Assembly: GCA_964460905.1 (NCBI GenBank) | Contig: CAYWRM010000007.1 | Location: 60,598 to 124,597 of the forward strand | Reading direction: 5' to 3' | Length of the DNA stretch: 64,000 nt | DNA from: GCA-002708315 sp964460905 | GTDB taxonomy: Bacteria; Bacteroidota; Bacteroidia; Bacteroidales; F082 | Part shown: positions 53,335 to 61,933 of the stretch, piece after piece | Layout of the letters: every line of letters starts with the position of its first letter | Numbering within the stretch: the stretch's first letter is position 1 | Position numbers and translations under genes: made by a program | The notes under the pieces: generated by a model | The model's database searches: none | What the model saw: the letters and a program-made list of their open reading frames with translations, nothing else | Told to the model about the DNA's origin: nothing

Positions 53335-54678
53335 ATGAAATCTATAAAGGATGCAATTGAATTAAAAAAGGAACTTGATAGTCTAAGACCTATTTCTACC
53401 TCTGACGAACAAAGAATTATGCAAAAATTCAGGTTAGATTGGAATTATCATTCAAGCAATATCGAAGGTAATACTCTTACCTATGGAGAAACAAAAGCAC
53501 TTATATTATTTGGAACAACTGCACAAGGAAAGCCCTTGAAAGATCATTTTGAAATCACAGGGCATAATGAAGTTATCAATTGGATATTAGAGATTATAAA
53601 GGATAAAAGACCACTTACTGAAAACTTCATACGTCAGCTTCATGAAATTCTACTGAAAGAGCCATATGAAGTGGATGCAATAACACCTGACGGAAAGCCT
53701 ACTAAGAAGCTTATTAAAGTTGGAGCATATAAGGAAACTCCAAATCATGTTAAAACTCAAACTGGTGAAATATTTTATTTTGCAACGCCCGAGGAAACAC
53801 CTGCAAAAATGAAAGAATTATTGGATTGGTACAGAAAAGCGGAAAATAAGAATGATGTTGAACCGATTTTATTAGCGGCAGAATTTCATTACAGATTCAT
53901 TAGAATCCATCCATTTGATGATGGAAATGGTAGATTAGCTAGAATTTTAATGAATTTCATATTAATGAATCATGGCTACCCCCCTATTATTATCAAGACT
54001 GAAGATAAAGTAAACTATTTCATTGCATTACAACAAGCAGATGCTGGGATACTTGAGTCATTTTTTAAGTATATTATTGTAAACCTAATACACTCACTAG
54101 AAATTATGATTTCAGGTGCGAAAGGAGAATGTGTTGAGGATAAGAATGATTTGGACAAAGAACTTGCATTATTGAGACAAATGGTTGAGAGTAAAAATAA
54201 AAGCTTTGGAATTGAGAGATCGAAAGACTCTATTATCGGTTTATTTAATAATGGACTTATGCAGTTTTTTGAATCATTTGTTGTACAAAGTCAGAAATTT
54301 GAATCATTTTATAATAACTCTACAATTAATATGGCTGTTGGGCCAAAACAAATTAATATATCGCCAACGAATTTTATGGCAAGTCTGAATAATAAATTAC
54401 TTAATATATCCGATGATATTGCTGGAATTAGTATTGCATATACATACAATACTTTCTCAAAAAAGGGATTTGGAGATTTTAAATTTGTTTATCAAATTAT
54501 TGTGAAATTTAACGATTTTGAATTTGAACTAAAAACTAATCATAAAACAAAAGTATTTAAAGGTTATTATTCTGATATAATTAGACCTGAAGAAACTAAA
54601 AATATTTTAGATGCACTGAAAGATATACATTTAAATAGAATAAAGGAGGCATTAAATGAATTCAAAAAAGATTCATAA
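53335..54678 (+). CDS. Fic-domain protein with N-terminal autoinhibitory motif
   Basis: A 447-residue cytosolic protein. The Fic core motif HPFDDGNGR (192-200) is complete, with catalytic His192, so it can be an AMP- or UMP-transferase. Residues 40-45 (SSNIEG) match the class II inhibitory helix (S/T)xxxE(G/N), with Glu44 as the clamp. A beta-hairpin flap is at GAYKETPNHVKTQTGEI. The last 190 residues have no recognised domain. There is no antitoxin partner gene. It is flanked by 20-bp direct repeats and gene-poor DNA, which suggests acquisition. Confidence 0.88.
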   Translation: MKSIKDAIELKKELDSLRPISTSDEQRIMQKFRLDWNYHSSNIEGNTLTYGETKALILFGTTAQGKPLKDHFEITGHNEVINWILEIIKDKRPLTENFIRQLHEILLKEPYEVDAITPDGKPTKKLIKVGAYKETPNHVKTQTGEIFYFATPEETPAKMKELLDWYRKAENKNDVEPILLAAEFHYRFIRIHPFDDGNGRLARILMNFILMNHGYPPIIIKTEDKVNYFIALQQADAGILESFFKYIIVNLIHSLEIMISGAKGECVEDKNDLDKELALLRQMVESKNKSFGIERSKDSIIGLFNNGLMQFFESFVVQSQKFESFYNNSTINMAVGPKQINISPTNFMASLNNKLLNISDDIAGISIAYTYNTFSKKGFGDFKFVYQIIVKFNDFEFELKTNHKTKVFKGYYSDIIRPEETKNILDALKDIHLNRIKEALNEFKKDS

Positions 54679-55188
54679 TGCATAAAGATAAGTAGTTCTT
54701 TATGTAATTAGCTAATATTTAATAATGAGAATTACGTTTAAACCCTATGTAACTATCTAAATATATGTAACATAACTAATTTTCAGGCAAACTCGGCGGC
54801 AAACTCGCCTAATTTATAGCTAACTGTTTTTGTAAACTCTATTGAAGTAGAATGTGATTGTTCTTAAACCCAGTATTAACGCTGGTATTACTTGAGATTT
54901 TATAAGGGATTGAGGGTAAAGTATGTAATATTTTATTAAATATATATTATAGGACAATTAATATTCTACATATAATATTGATTGTTCACTAGAATAGCAG
55001 AAAATAAAAGCAATCATTAAAAGTGGATTAGAATAAGATGTTCCTATGGATAAATAAGATATGTTATTATTTATTGATGTTTATCAGTTTTCCAGAAATG
55101 AATTCTGTTAAATGTGAAGCTTAAAAATCAACCATGGGTATAAATATTTTTATTGTATCCTAATCTTAACTTACTTTATCAGTAGAAT
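54679..55188. other. Gene-free stretch downstream of the Fic gene
   Basis: About 500 bp with no convincing ORF. It holds a tandem GGCAAACTCG at 54786-54795 and 54798-54807, and the 20-bp repeat at 54940-54959. The GC-rich piece stands out from the AT-rich surroundings. Confidence 0.5.
54940..54959. repeat. Direct repeat right of the Fic gene
   Basis: Second identical copy of atatatattataggacaatt, in the same orientation as 52943-52962 and 1997 bp apart. Confidence 0.6.
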
Positions 55189-55221
55189 AAAAAAAACCGT
55201 AGCGACAAAATCCCTACGGTT
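55189..55221 (-). terminator. Terminator of the nrnA-FKBP transcript
   Basis: On the minus strand AACCGTAG (55221-55214) pairs with CTACGGTT (55202-55195) across an 11-nt loop and runs into eight T residues (55196-55189). It lies about 30 bp after the FKBP stop codon. Confidence 0.82.
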
Positions 55222-55250
55222 ATAAAACTAGTATTTTTTAAATCTATGTA

Positions 55251-56129
55251 CTAATTAACATCAATAAGTTCTACTTCAAATACAAGAGTAGAATATGGAG
55301 GTGTAGAACCTCTGCCATTGGGGCCATAAGCAATATCAGATGGAATAACAAGCACAGCTTTCCCCCCTTTTCTCATCATACCAATTCCTTCATCCCAGCC
55401 TTTAATTACCTGGCCTTGTCCAATAAGAAATTCTATCGGTTCACCACGCTCTATTGAGCTATCAAATACAGTTCCGTTTAAAAACATTCCTTTATAATGT
55501 ACTTTAACTTTCTGTCCGGCTGTGGGAGTACTGCCCTTTCCTTCTTTTGTTTCAATGTAATATAACCCACTTGCAATTGGTTGAACATCAGGATAATTTT
55601 CAGCTAGGTAATCATACCTTTCTTTTGTTTCAGCAGTTTCCAACTTTTTCATTTCTTCCATTTGTGCTGCCTGAACTTCTTCCATACTTTCGATGTTATT
55701 TAGTTTAAGATGAAAATATATATAATCAATTGAATCTAGTTCGGGAGGTAACATGTTCATTCTGAATAATTTTGTAAAGACAGAGTCAGCGTTGCAAATA
55801 AATGTTGCGCTATCACCGATTTGCATCATTGAGATTCCTTCATAAATATCACCTTTGTATGTAGATTCAACAAGAGGCATTTTCATTGCTTGTGGAAGTT
55901 TTTTACTGTCAAACATAACTGAGTCTTTAGTTGCGTAGACCATATCTAAATCTACATAGTCACCTATTTTTGGAGTAATAGTATCACTTCCTTTTATATG
56001 AAACTTATAATAAAGACCATCGTCAGTTTTCTTAAATCCAGGGAATTCATCATTACCCGATTGGCATGATACAAATACTGACCCTAGGGCCATAAACATT
56101 ACAGTTACTATTAAAATTGTTTTTTTCAT
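55251..56129 (-). CDS. FKBP-type peptidyl-prolyl isomerase lipoprotein
   Basis: A 292-residue exported lipoprotein (lipobox VFVSC, Cys22). The C-terminal FKBP domain is clear: KVHYKGMFLNGTVFDSSIERGEPIEFLIGQGQVIKGWDEG then AYGPNGRGSTPPYSTLVFEVELI. The N-terminal half (about 22-180) is a second, degenerate FKBP-like part preceding the canonical one. The ATG at 56129 is used: an in-frame ATG at 56171 overlaps the upstream gene. It acts in the periplasm or at the surface. The gap to the gldI-like gene is 13 bp. Confidence 0.9.
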   Translation of the reverse strand: MKKTILIVTVMFMALGSVFVSCQSGNDEFPGFKKTDDGLYYKFHIKGSDTITPKIGDYVDLDMVYATKDSVMFDSKKLPQAMKMPLVESTYKGDIYEGISMMQIGDSATFICNADSVFTKLFRMNMLPPELDSIDYIYFHLKLNNIESMEEVQAAQMEEMKKLETAETKERYDYLAENYPDVQPIASGLYYIETKEGKGSTPTAGQKVKVHYKGMFLNGTVFDSSIERGEPIEFLIGQGQVIKGWDEGIGMMRKGGKAVLVIPSDIAYGPNGRGSTPPYSTLVFEVELIDVN

Positions 56130-56142
56130 TTTTATTTTATTA

Positions 56143-56682
56143 TTATTTAATATTAGTAATTTCAATTTCATAAATTATTGTAGATCTTTGGGGTATTTTC
56201 TTTCTATCTCCCAATAACCCAAAAGCGAGGTGCGAAGGTATAATAATTATTGCCTCATCCCCTACTCTCATGTTTAAAATTGCTTCTTCAAGCCCACTTT
56301 CAACCCCACCATGTCCTATTGTAAATGATTTAGGGGCGCTTTCTTTGGAAGAATATATTACATCTCCTGTAATAAGTTTCGTCTTATAATTTAAAGTAAT
56401 TTCTTTTCCTACAATTGCCTTTTCCCCATTTCCATGCTTAATTATTTGGTAGGAAAGCCCTGAACCTGTTTTAATTACATTGAGTTTATGTCTTCTTATG
56501 TAATTGTCAATTTCTATACTTTCAGAATTAACCATATATTTGTTAACCTTAATAAGCGATTCTTTTTTTGATTTAGGATTATCTTTATTTTTCTTGATGT
56601 TACTATCAGATGAATCTGAATTACATGAAGCCAGTAATGTTACTACAATAAGTAAATAATATGTGACAAACCTGAAAAGCAT
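56143..56682 (-). CDS. gldI: GldI-like FKBP lipoprotein
   Basis: A 179-residue lipoprotein (Cys20) with a single FKBP domain: ITLNYKTKLITGDVIYSSKE, GHGGVESGLEEAILNMRVGDEAIIIIPSHLAFG. Size, domain and position next to nrnA match gldI of gliding flavobacteria, where it is a folding catalyst. Gliding itself is not implied, because no other gld genes are in the window. It starts one base after the nrnA stop codon, so translation is probably coupled. Confidence 0.8.
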   Translation of the reverse strand: MLFRFVTYYLLIVVTLLASCNSDSSDSNIKKNKDNPKSKKESLIKVNKYMVNSESIEIDNYIRRHKLNVIKTGSGLSYQIIKHGNGEKAIVGKEITLNYKTKLITGDVIYSSKESAPKSFTIGHGGVESGLEEAILNMRVGDEAIIIIPSHLAFGLLGDRKKIPQRSTIIYEIEITNIK

Positions 56683-56683
56683 A

Positions 56684-57715
56684 TTAAAGTGAAATAGTAT
56701 AATTTAGTTGTTCTTTATAGTTTTCCATTACTTTTTTAATTCTCTCAATTAAATCATCCATTTTCTCTGAAGATTTACCTCCAGCAGCATTTCTGTGTCC
56801 ACCGCCATTAAAATATTTTCTTGACAGTTCGTTTACCGAAAAATCACCCTTGGATCTGAACGACATCCTTAGTTTATTGTCTTTCTCAGTAATAAGAATG
56901 GACATATTTATTTTTGCCATTGACAGAGGAAAATTTACCACTCCTTCAGTATCTCCAACTTGATAATTATATTTCTTTAAATCACTTTTCGTAAGATAAA
57001 TTATTGCAGTATGCAACTCCTCTAATACTACCATACGGTTACTTATGGCGAAACCCAATAATCTTAAACGGTTTTCAGTGAATGTATCGTATATAAGTTT
57101 GTGAATTTTTGCTGCATCAACACCAAGAGTAATTAATTTTGAAGTTATTATGTATGTTTCGGGTCGGTTACACGAAAAGCTAAACGAACCTGTATCCGTA
57201 ACAATACAAGTGTAAATCGCTTCGGCTGTCTTTTTGTCGATGAGTTTTTCATCACCCATTTTCGTGATAAAATCATAAATAAGTTCACCTGTTGATGATG
57301 TTTCAGTACTAGAATAACAATAATCGAAATCTTCTTTTTTAGGATCGATGTGATGATCAATAAGTATACGCTTTCCTGTAGTGTTTCTAAAAATATCAGC
57401 TAGAGCTCCTAACCTGTTTATAGCGTTATAATCGAGGCTAAATATAATATCGGCTTCTTTGAGTAACTTTTGAGATAATTTTGACTGCTTTTCATAGATT
57501 AAAATTTTCGATGAATAAGGAAGCCAACTATAATACTCAGGAAATAAGTTGGGAACGATCATGTTAACTGTATTCCCAAGTTGAGTAAGATAGTGATACA
57601 TAGCCAATGTTGATCCTACGGCATCGCCATCAGGGTTTGTATGAGCAGTTATTACAATCTTATTCTTTTGATTTAAAAGTAATTTCAATTCGCTTATTTC
57701 GGTAACTGTTAACAT
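56684..57715 (-). CDS. nrnA: DHH-DHHA1 oligoribonuclease/phosphatase (NrnA-like)
   Basis: A 343-residue cytosolic phosphodiesterase. The DHH domain has HTNPDGDAVGS and ILIDHHID, both metal-binding, and the C-terminal DHHA1 motif is GGGHRNAAGG. NrnA-type enzymes degrade short RNA, pApA and PAP; the substrate here is inferred. It starts 60 bp after the hybrid kinase and has its own possible -7 box (57755-57748). It could be transcribed separately or with the stress operon. Confidence 0.9.
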   Translation of the reverse strand: MLTVTEISELKLLLNQKNKIVITAHTNPDGDAVGSTLAMYHYLTQLGNTVNMIVPNLFPEYYSWLPYSSKILIYEKQSKLSQKLLKEADIIFSLDYNAINRLGALADIFRNTTGKRILIDHHIDPKKEDFDYCYSSTETSSTGELIYDFITKMGDEKLIDKKTAEAIYTCIVTDTGSFSFSCNRPETYIITSKLITLGVDAAKIHKLIYDTFTENRLRLLGFAISNRMVVLEELHTAIIYLTKSDLKKYNYQVGDTEGVVNFPLSMAKINMSILITEKDNKLRMSFRSKGDFSVNELSRKYFNGGGHRNAAGGKSSEKMDDLIERIKKVMENYKEQLNYTISL

Positions 57716-57747
57716 ACAATGCTTTATCTAAAAAATAAAAATGGGTG

Positions 57748-57755
57748 CAAATATA
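57748..57755 (-). promoter_or_regulatory. Candidate -7 box for nrnA
   Basis: TATATTTG on the minus strand matches TAnnTTTG, 32 bp before the nrnA ATG, in the gap after the hybrid kinase gene. Confidence 0.38.
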
Positions 57756-57775
57756 ATCTAATTAATGTTTTAAGA

Positions 57776-60037
57776 TTAAGTAATAACTAAATCATACAAC
57801 CATTTTTTAAGGGTACTAAATAAACCATCCGCATTTACGGGTTTTGAAATGTAATCGTTCATTCCTACTTCAATGCACTTTTCCCTATCACCTTTCATAG
57901 CATTGGCTGTCATAGCAATAATTGGTAAATTATCCAATCTTACTATTTTGCGAATTTCATTGGTTGCTTTTAAACCATCCATTCTTGGCATTTGAACATC
58001 CATTAGAACCAGTGAATAATCTATATTTTGAACTGCACTAATAGCTTCCAAACCATCTTCAGCTATATCCACATGGATACCAGTTTTATTAATTAGTGCT
58101 GTTGCGACCCGTTGATTTATAATATTATCCTCCACAAGAAGTATCCTTGTACTATCAGGTAATGATTGCAGCTGAAGCAGCATGGTTTCATTCTTTCCAT
58201 CGTCCTTCTTCTTTAGGTTGGGAGCTACAATTCCCATCAAATTTTTAATAGCGTCTAATAATACGGATTGTTTAGCCGGTTTAGCAAGATATTCTATATT
58301 CCTCAAATCCATAAAATCACTTCGGCCACCCCACACTCCCATCGATGTTAATATTACAGCAGGAATCATACTTTTTTTTCTAATAGTACTAATAAAATCA
58401 AATCCATCCATATCAGGCATTTGATAATCAGAAATAATTAAATCATATGTTCCTTTTTCCTCAGTGTTGAATGCATTAAGTGCTCTTTGAGTGTTTTCAT
58501 AAACATCTGATGTAAAACCAAAAGCCTTCATCGTCTCCTGTATTATTATTCTATTAGTTTCATTGTCATCAACGGCAAGAACATGGAGTCCATGTATTTT
58601 ATCGGGTATTTTGATTACGTCATCCTTATCTTTCAGAGATTTTTTTAGCCGGATGGTGAAGAAAAATGTGCTACCTTTGTTAACACAGCTCTTTATCCAT
58701 ATTTCACCGTTCATCATTTTAACCAGATTTTTGCTAATAGAAAGCCCAAGTCCGGTACCCCCAAATTTTCGCGTAGTAGACGTGTCGGCTTGTGAGAAGC
58801 TTTCAAAAATGATATTTTGCTTCTCTTGAGGGATACCTATACCAGTATCTTTAACAGCAAACAGTAATTCTACTTCATTGTTTAAAAGGGGGTTATCTTT
58901 AGAAACAGAAGCTGAATTATTCTCTACTATAATATCAATTTCACCTTGATCAGTAAATTTAAGAGAATTTCCAACAAGATTAATAATGACTTGGCGCAAT
59001 CGAATAGGATCGCCTAATAGAAAGTTGGGCACATCATTTTTAACAAGCACATTTAATTCGAGCCCTTTTTTTTCAACCTTTTGAATAACAACATCCGATA
59101 CACCTTCCACAACATTGCGAAGCCGGTAATCTACTTCTTCCAATTCTAACTGTCCTGCTTCAATTTTCGAGAAATCAAGAATATCGTTGAGTAAACTAAG
59201 TAATACATCCGCACTTTCCTTTGCCATTGTCAGAAACTGAAATTGCTCATCGTTTAGCTTGGAGGGAAGGACTAATTCAAGCATACCATTTATTCCGTTC
59301 ATAGGGGTACGAATTTCGTGGCTCATATTAGCCAAAAATTCACTTTTAGCCCTGTTTGCTTCTTGGGCATCAAGTTTCGCCTCTTCTGCTTCATTTCTTG
59401 CTTTTTCAATTGTTGTCGCCTTGTCTTCCAGCTCCCTGTTTAATGCAAGCACACCTCTGTTTGTTTCTTCTAATTCGTGATTAATGGTTTCCACCTGATT
59501 GCTACGTTCCTGAAGTTCTTTTAGTAGGTGTAGGAGCTCATTGTTTTGCGAGTTAATAGTATCTACCATACTCGCATCACCCCTTTCAATAGTACTGTTA
59601 ATTGCTTTTTGAATTTCTAATATTCTGCTGTTTTCAAGTGCAATTGAGAATTTTGGGAGCCATCTGGCTACTGTTATGGTCGTTCCTTTTCCTGTTTTTG
59701 ATTGTATGTCGAATTCATCCATCAACCTTTGTGATCCAATTAATCCAACACCCATACCTGTTTTTGATTTGTAACCTCCTGATAGTATATGATCTAGATT
59801 TTGAATTCCCATTCCTTTGTCAGAAAAAATAATAACAACACCTTCAGAATCGATGACTCTATCGGCAATTTTGAAAGCAACATGACCACCACCAGCATGC
59901 TCAATCATATTTCTGCAAAGTTCAGATACTGTAGTTCCAATTCTTATGCATGTTGTATTATCAAACTTTAATTCCTGCGCAAGCAAAAGCCCAATATTAC
60001 GAGCTCTAACTACATCTGATTCAAATTGTACCTGCAT
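57776..60037 (-). CDS. RsbT-like ATPase fused to a hybrid histidine kinase with two receivers
   Basis: A 753-residue cytosolic signalling protein. Residues 1-125 are an RsbT-like GHKL domain (TVSELCRNMIEHAGGG, DKGMGIQN, SKTGMGVGLIGSQRL). A coiled coil follows (about 160-230), then HisKA with His240 (NMSHEIRTP), HATPase_c (about 345-465) and two receivers with phospho-acceptors Asp537 and Asp680. No PAS, membrane helix or HPt domain is present. The ATG at 60037 comes 10 bp after the phosphatase stop and starts the RsbT-like fold; earlier in-frame ATGs (up to 60142) would overlap that gene. It appears to read stressosome state and pass phosphate to an unlinked HPt or response protein. Confidence 0.9.
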   Translation of the reverse strand: MQVQFESDVVRARNIGLLLAQELKFDNTTCIRIGTTVSELCRNMIEHAGGGHVAFKIADRVIDSEGVVIIFSDKGMGIQNLDHILSGGYKSKTGMGVGLIGSQRLMDEFDIQSKTGKGTTITVARWLPKFSIALENSRILEIQKAINSTIERGDASMVDTINSQNNELLHLLKELQERSNQVETINHELEETNRGVLALNRELEDKATTIEKARNEAEEAKLDAQEANRAKSEFLANMSHEIRTPMNGINGMLELVLPSKLNDEQFQFLTMAKESADVLLSLLNDILDFSKIEAGQLELEEVDYRLRNVVEGVSDVVIQKVEKKGLELNVLVKNDVPNFLLGDPIRLRQVIINLVGNSLKFTDQGEIDIIVENNSASVSKDNPLLNNEVELLFAVKDTGIGIPQEKQNIIFESFSQADTSTTRKFGGTGLGLSISKNLVKMMNGEIWIKSCVNKGSTFFFTIRLKKSLKDKDDVIKIPDKIHGLHVLAVDDNETNRIIIQETMKAFGFTSDVYENTQRALNAFNTEEKGTYDLIISDYQMPDMDGFDFISTIRKKSMIPAVILTSMGVWGGRSDFMDLRNIEYLAKPAKQSVLLDAIKNLMGIVAPNLKKKDDGKNETMLLQLQSLPDSTRILLVEDNIINQRVATALINKTGIHVDIAEDGLEAISAVQNIDYSLVLMDVQMPRMDGLKATNEIRKIVRLDNLPIIAMTANAMKGDREKCIEVGMNDYISKPVNADGLFSTLKKWLYDLVIT

Positions 60038-60047
60038 TTCGCCTACA

Positions 60048-61109
60048 TCATGAATCGTAGCGGATGATAAGAATGGTAGCGTCATCATTTTGTCTTGAAT
60101 AGTTACTAAGTATAAATTCGGCATTCTTTTGTGGAGACTCATCCCATTTTATGTCCTCATGTCTCCATCTTGTGGTTATTCCATCTGAGTACATACAAAG
60201 AGTATTCCCCGGTTGAAAATCAAATTCAAAGATTCGTGGGGTACGCATATTATGACCCAAAATGCCACCAAATGAAATAGGGGTTTTCTTCCCGTTTTCG
60301 GTAATTATAAAGCACTCAATATTACCGATGCCTGTGAAGGATAATTGGTTTGTTTCAGTATTTATTCGGGTAAGCCCAATAACAGCTCCACGAGTTCCAC
60401 GAAGTGAATTATGAGTATGTTTCATCAGACTATCCAGCGGCAGTTCCGATTTAAGTATAATTTGTTCTTTAGCCCTTTCTGAGGCCAAATTTGCTTCTTT
60501 TCCATGACCTAACCCATCAATAACTGCAGCAACAGAAATATTATGGTTAACATTAGTTACCAGATATGCATCACCATTTAGTTGCTCGGCCGGGTGGCAT
60601 CTGGATGCAGCTCCTATAACTAGCTTGTTATTAAGACCGCTCCATTGTTTTTTGGGTACCCACTTTATAGATCGTAAACAATGTTTATAATCATGATTTC
60701 CTGAAAAATAGCTTTCCTTAAAGCCTTGAGATACAAGAGGGTTTATTTCAACTTCGTCTGAAAATCTGACTATGGTTCCAAGACCAAAACCTAAAGTATT
60801 TTTACCTGAAAAACCATCTTGCAGTGCTTTTTTAAAATTTGGGATACCATCTCCAGAATCACAACACCAAACTTCGATGGCTTTTCTCATATTTTCATCT
60901 TCTATTTGACAGATTACAATTTTTCCTTTTCCACCTCCATGCTTCAGAACATTAGTTCCCAATTCGGAAATTAGTATGGCTATTTCACCTGCCTTTACCT
61001 TATCAAATCCTATTTGAGAGGCCAGGTTTGCTCCTTTTCTTCTACAGATACCAATATCTGATTCGTTATCAATAGGTAAACTTAATATGCTATCCCGTTT
61101 TACTTCCAT
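60048..61109 (-). CDS. RsbT-like ATPase fused to a PP2C/SpoIIE phosphatase (RsbX-like)
   Basis: A 353-residue cytosolic protein. Residues 1-150 form an RsbT-like GHKL domain: ILISELGTNVLKHGGG, CCDSGDGIP and LGFGLGTI. Residues 165-353 form a PP2C-type Mn phosphatase with the metal-binding acids in QLNGDAYLV (Asp180), AAVIDGLGHG (Asp198), MYSDGITTRW (Asp309) and NDDATILII (Asp343). In characterised stressosomes RsbX removes phosphate from RsbS and RsbR. The start overlaps rsbT by 10 bp, so translation is probably coupled. Confidence 0.92.
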   Translation of the reverse strand: MEVKRDSILSLPIDNESDIGICRRKGANLASQIGFDKVKAGEIAILISELGTNVLKHGGGKGKIVICQIEDENMRKAIEVWCCDSGDGIPNFKKALQDGFSGKNTLGFGLGTIVRFSDEVEINPLVSQGFKESYFSGNHDYKHCLRSIKWVPKKQWSGLNNKLVIGAASRCHPAEQLNGDAYLVTNVNHNISVAAVIDGLGHGKEANLASERAKEQIILKSELPLDSLMKHTHNSLRGTRGAVIGLTRINTETNQLSFTGIGNIECFIITENGKKTPISFGGILGHNMRTPRIFEFDFQPGNTLCMYSDGITTRWRHEDIKWDESPQKNAEFILSNYSRQNDDATILIIRYDS

Positions 61110-61525
61110 TTCATTACCCTTACAATAGTACCTTTATTTGTTTCCGATTTTATTTCGAAACGATCAACAAGGCGTTTAGCTCCTGGTAGCCCAAAACCCA
61201 TCCCATTTCCTGATGTGTATCCATCACTCATAGCAAGATCTAAATTTTCAATTCCCGGTCCTTGATCAACACAAGTAACAATTAATGTGTTTTTTTCATC
61301 AACTATACCTTTTTCAATTGTAACTTCACCTCCACCTCCATAATTATACATGTTTCTAAGTAATTCACTAACAGCTGTTGTAATACGGGTTTGATCAATA
61401 ATTCCCATTTTTAACCCCTTAGCGTAAAATCGAATAAATTGCCGTACATTTACAATATCATGTTCGGTTTCGATTGGGTGCTTGCCTAGTTGTTCCCAAG
61501 TGCTATCTGATGTCAATTGAAGCAT
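61100..61525 (-). CDS. rsbT: RsbT-like serine/threonine kinase
   Basis: A 141-residue switch kinase. It keeps the GHKL ATP-binding set: Glu54 and Asn58 in the N-box (SELLRNMYNYGGGG), DQGPGI (Asp87) and GNGMGFGL. RsbT phosphorylates RsbS and RsbR, then leaves the stressosome to act on its partner. In Gram-positives that partner is a phosphatase; here the downstream fused proteins are the likely clients. Ten bp overlap with the next gene. Confidence 0.92.
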   Translation of the reverse strand: MLQLTSDSTWEQLGKHPIETEHDIVNVRQFIRFYAKGLKMGIIDQTRITTAVSELLRNMYNYGGGGEVTIEKGIVDEKNTLIVTCVDQGPGIENLDLAMSDGYTSGNGMGFGLPGAKRLVDRFEIKSETNKGTIVRVMKWK

Positions 61526-61537
61526 ATTGAAATGACA

Positions 61538-61933
61538 TTAGTAAAGTTTGTAATCCTCATCTTTAATCCGTCTTTCCAACATCTCCATTCCCTTTTCCAT
61601 ATTCAGGGCAGTATCTACCCCTGGCATCTCAAGGCCTAGTTCTACCAGTGTTATAGCAACTGCTGGCTGCATACCTACAATTACTACTGCTGCATCCATA
61701 ATAGATGCCATTGAGGCCATCCCTGAAAGCATTCGCCCAATAAATGAATCAACCATCTCCAAAACAGAGATGTCAATTAGTACACCTTTTGCTCCTGTTT
61801 TCTCAATTTCCTCAAGTATTTGTGATTGTAGTTGAATCGCCAACTTATCGTGCATGTCAACTTGAATGGATACAATTAAAAAATTTCCAATCTTTATTAT
61901 GGGGATCCTCTTTTCGTGCAGTTCAGTATTCAT
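61538..61933 (-). CDS. rsbS: RsbS-like STAS protein
   Basis: A 131-residue STAS domain antagonist protein. The phosphorylation site is Ser63 in IDISVLEMVDSFIGRML, equivalent to the B. subtilis RsbS Ser59. It forms the stressosome core with RsbR. The ATG follows the rsbR stop codon directly (TAAATG), so translation is coupled. 12 bp precede rsbT. Confidence 0.94.
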   Translation of the reverse strand: MNTELHEKRIPIIKIGNFLIVSIQVDMHDKLAIQLQSQILEEIEKTGAKGVLIDISVLEMVDSFIGRMLSGMASMASIMDAAVVIVGMQPAVAITLVELGLEMPGVDTALNMEKGMEMLERRIKDEDYKLY

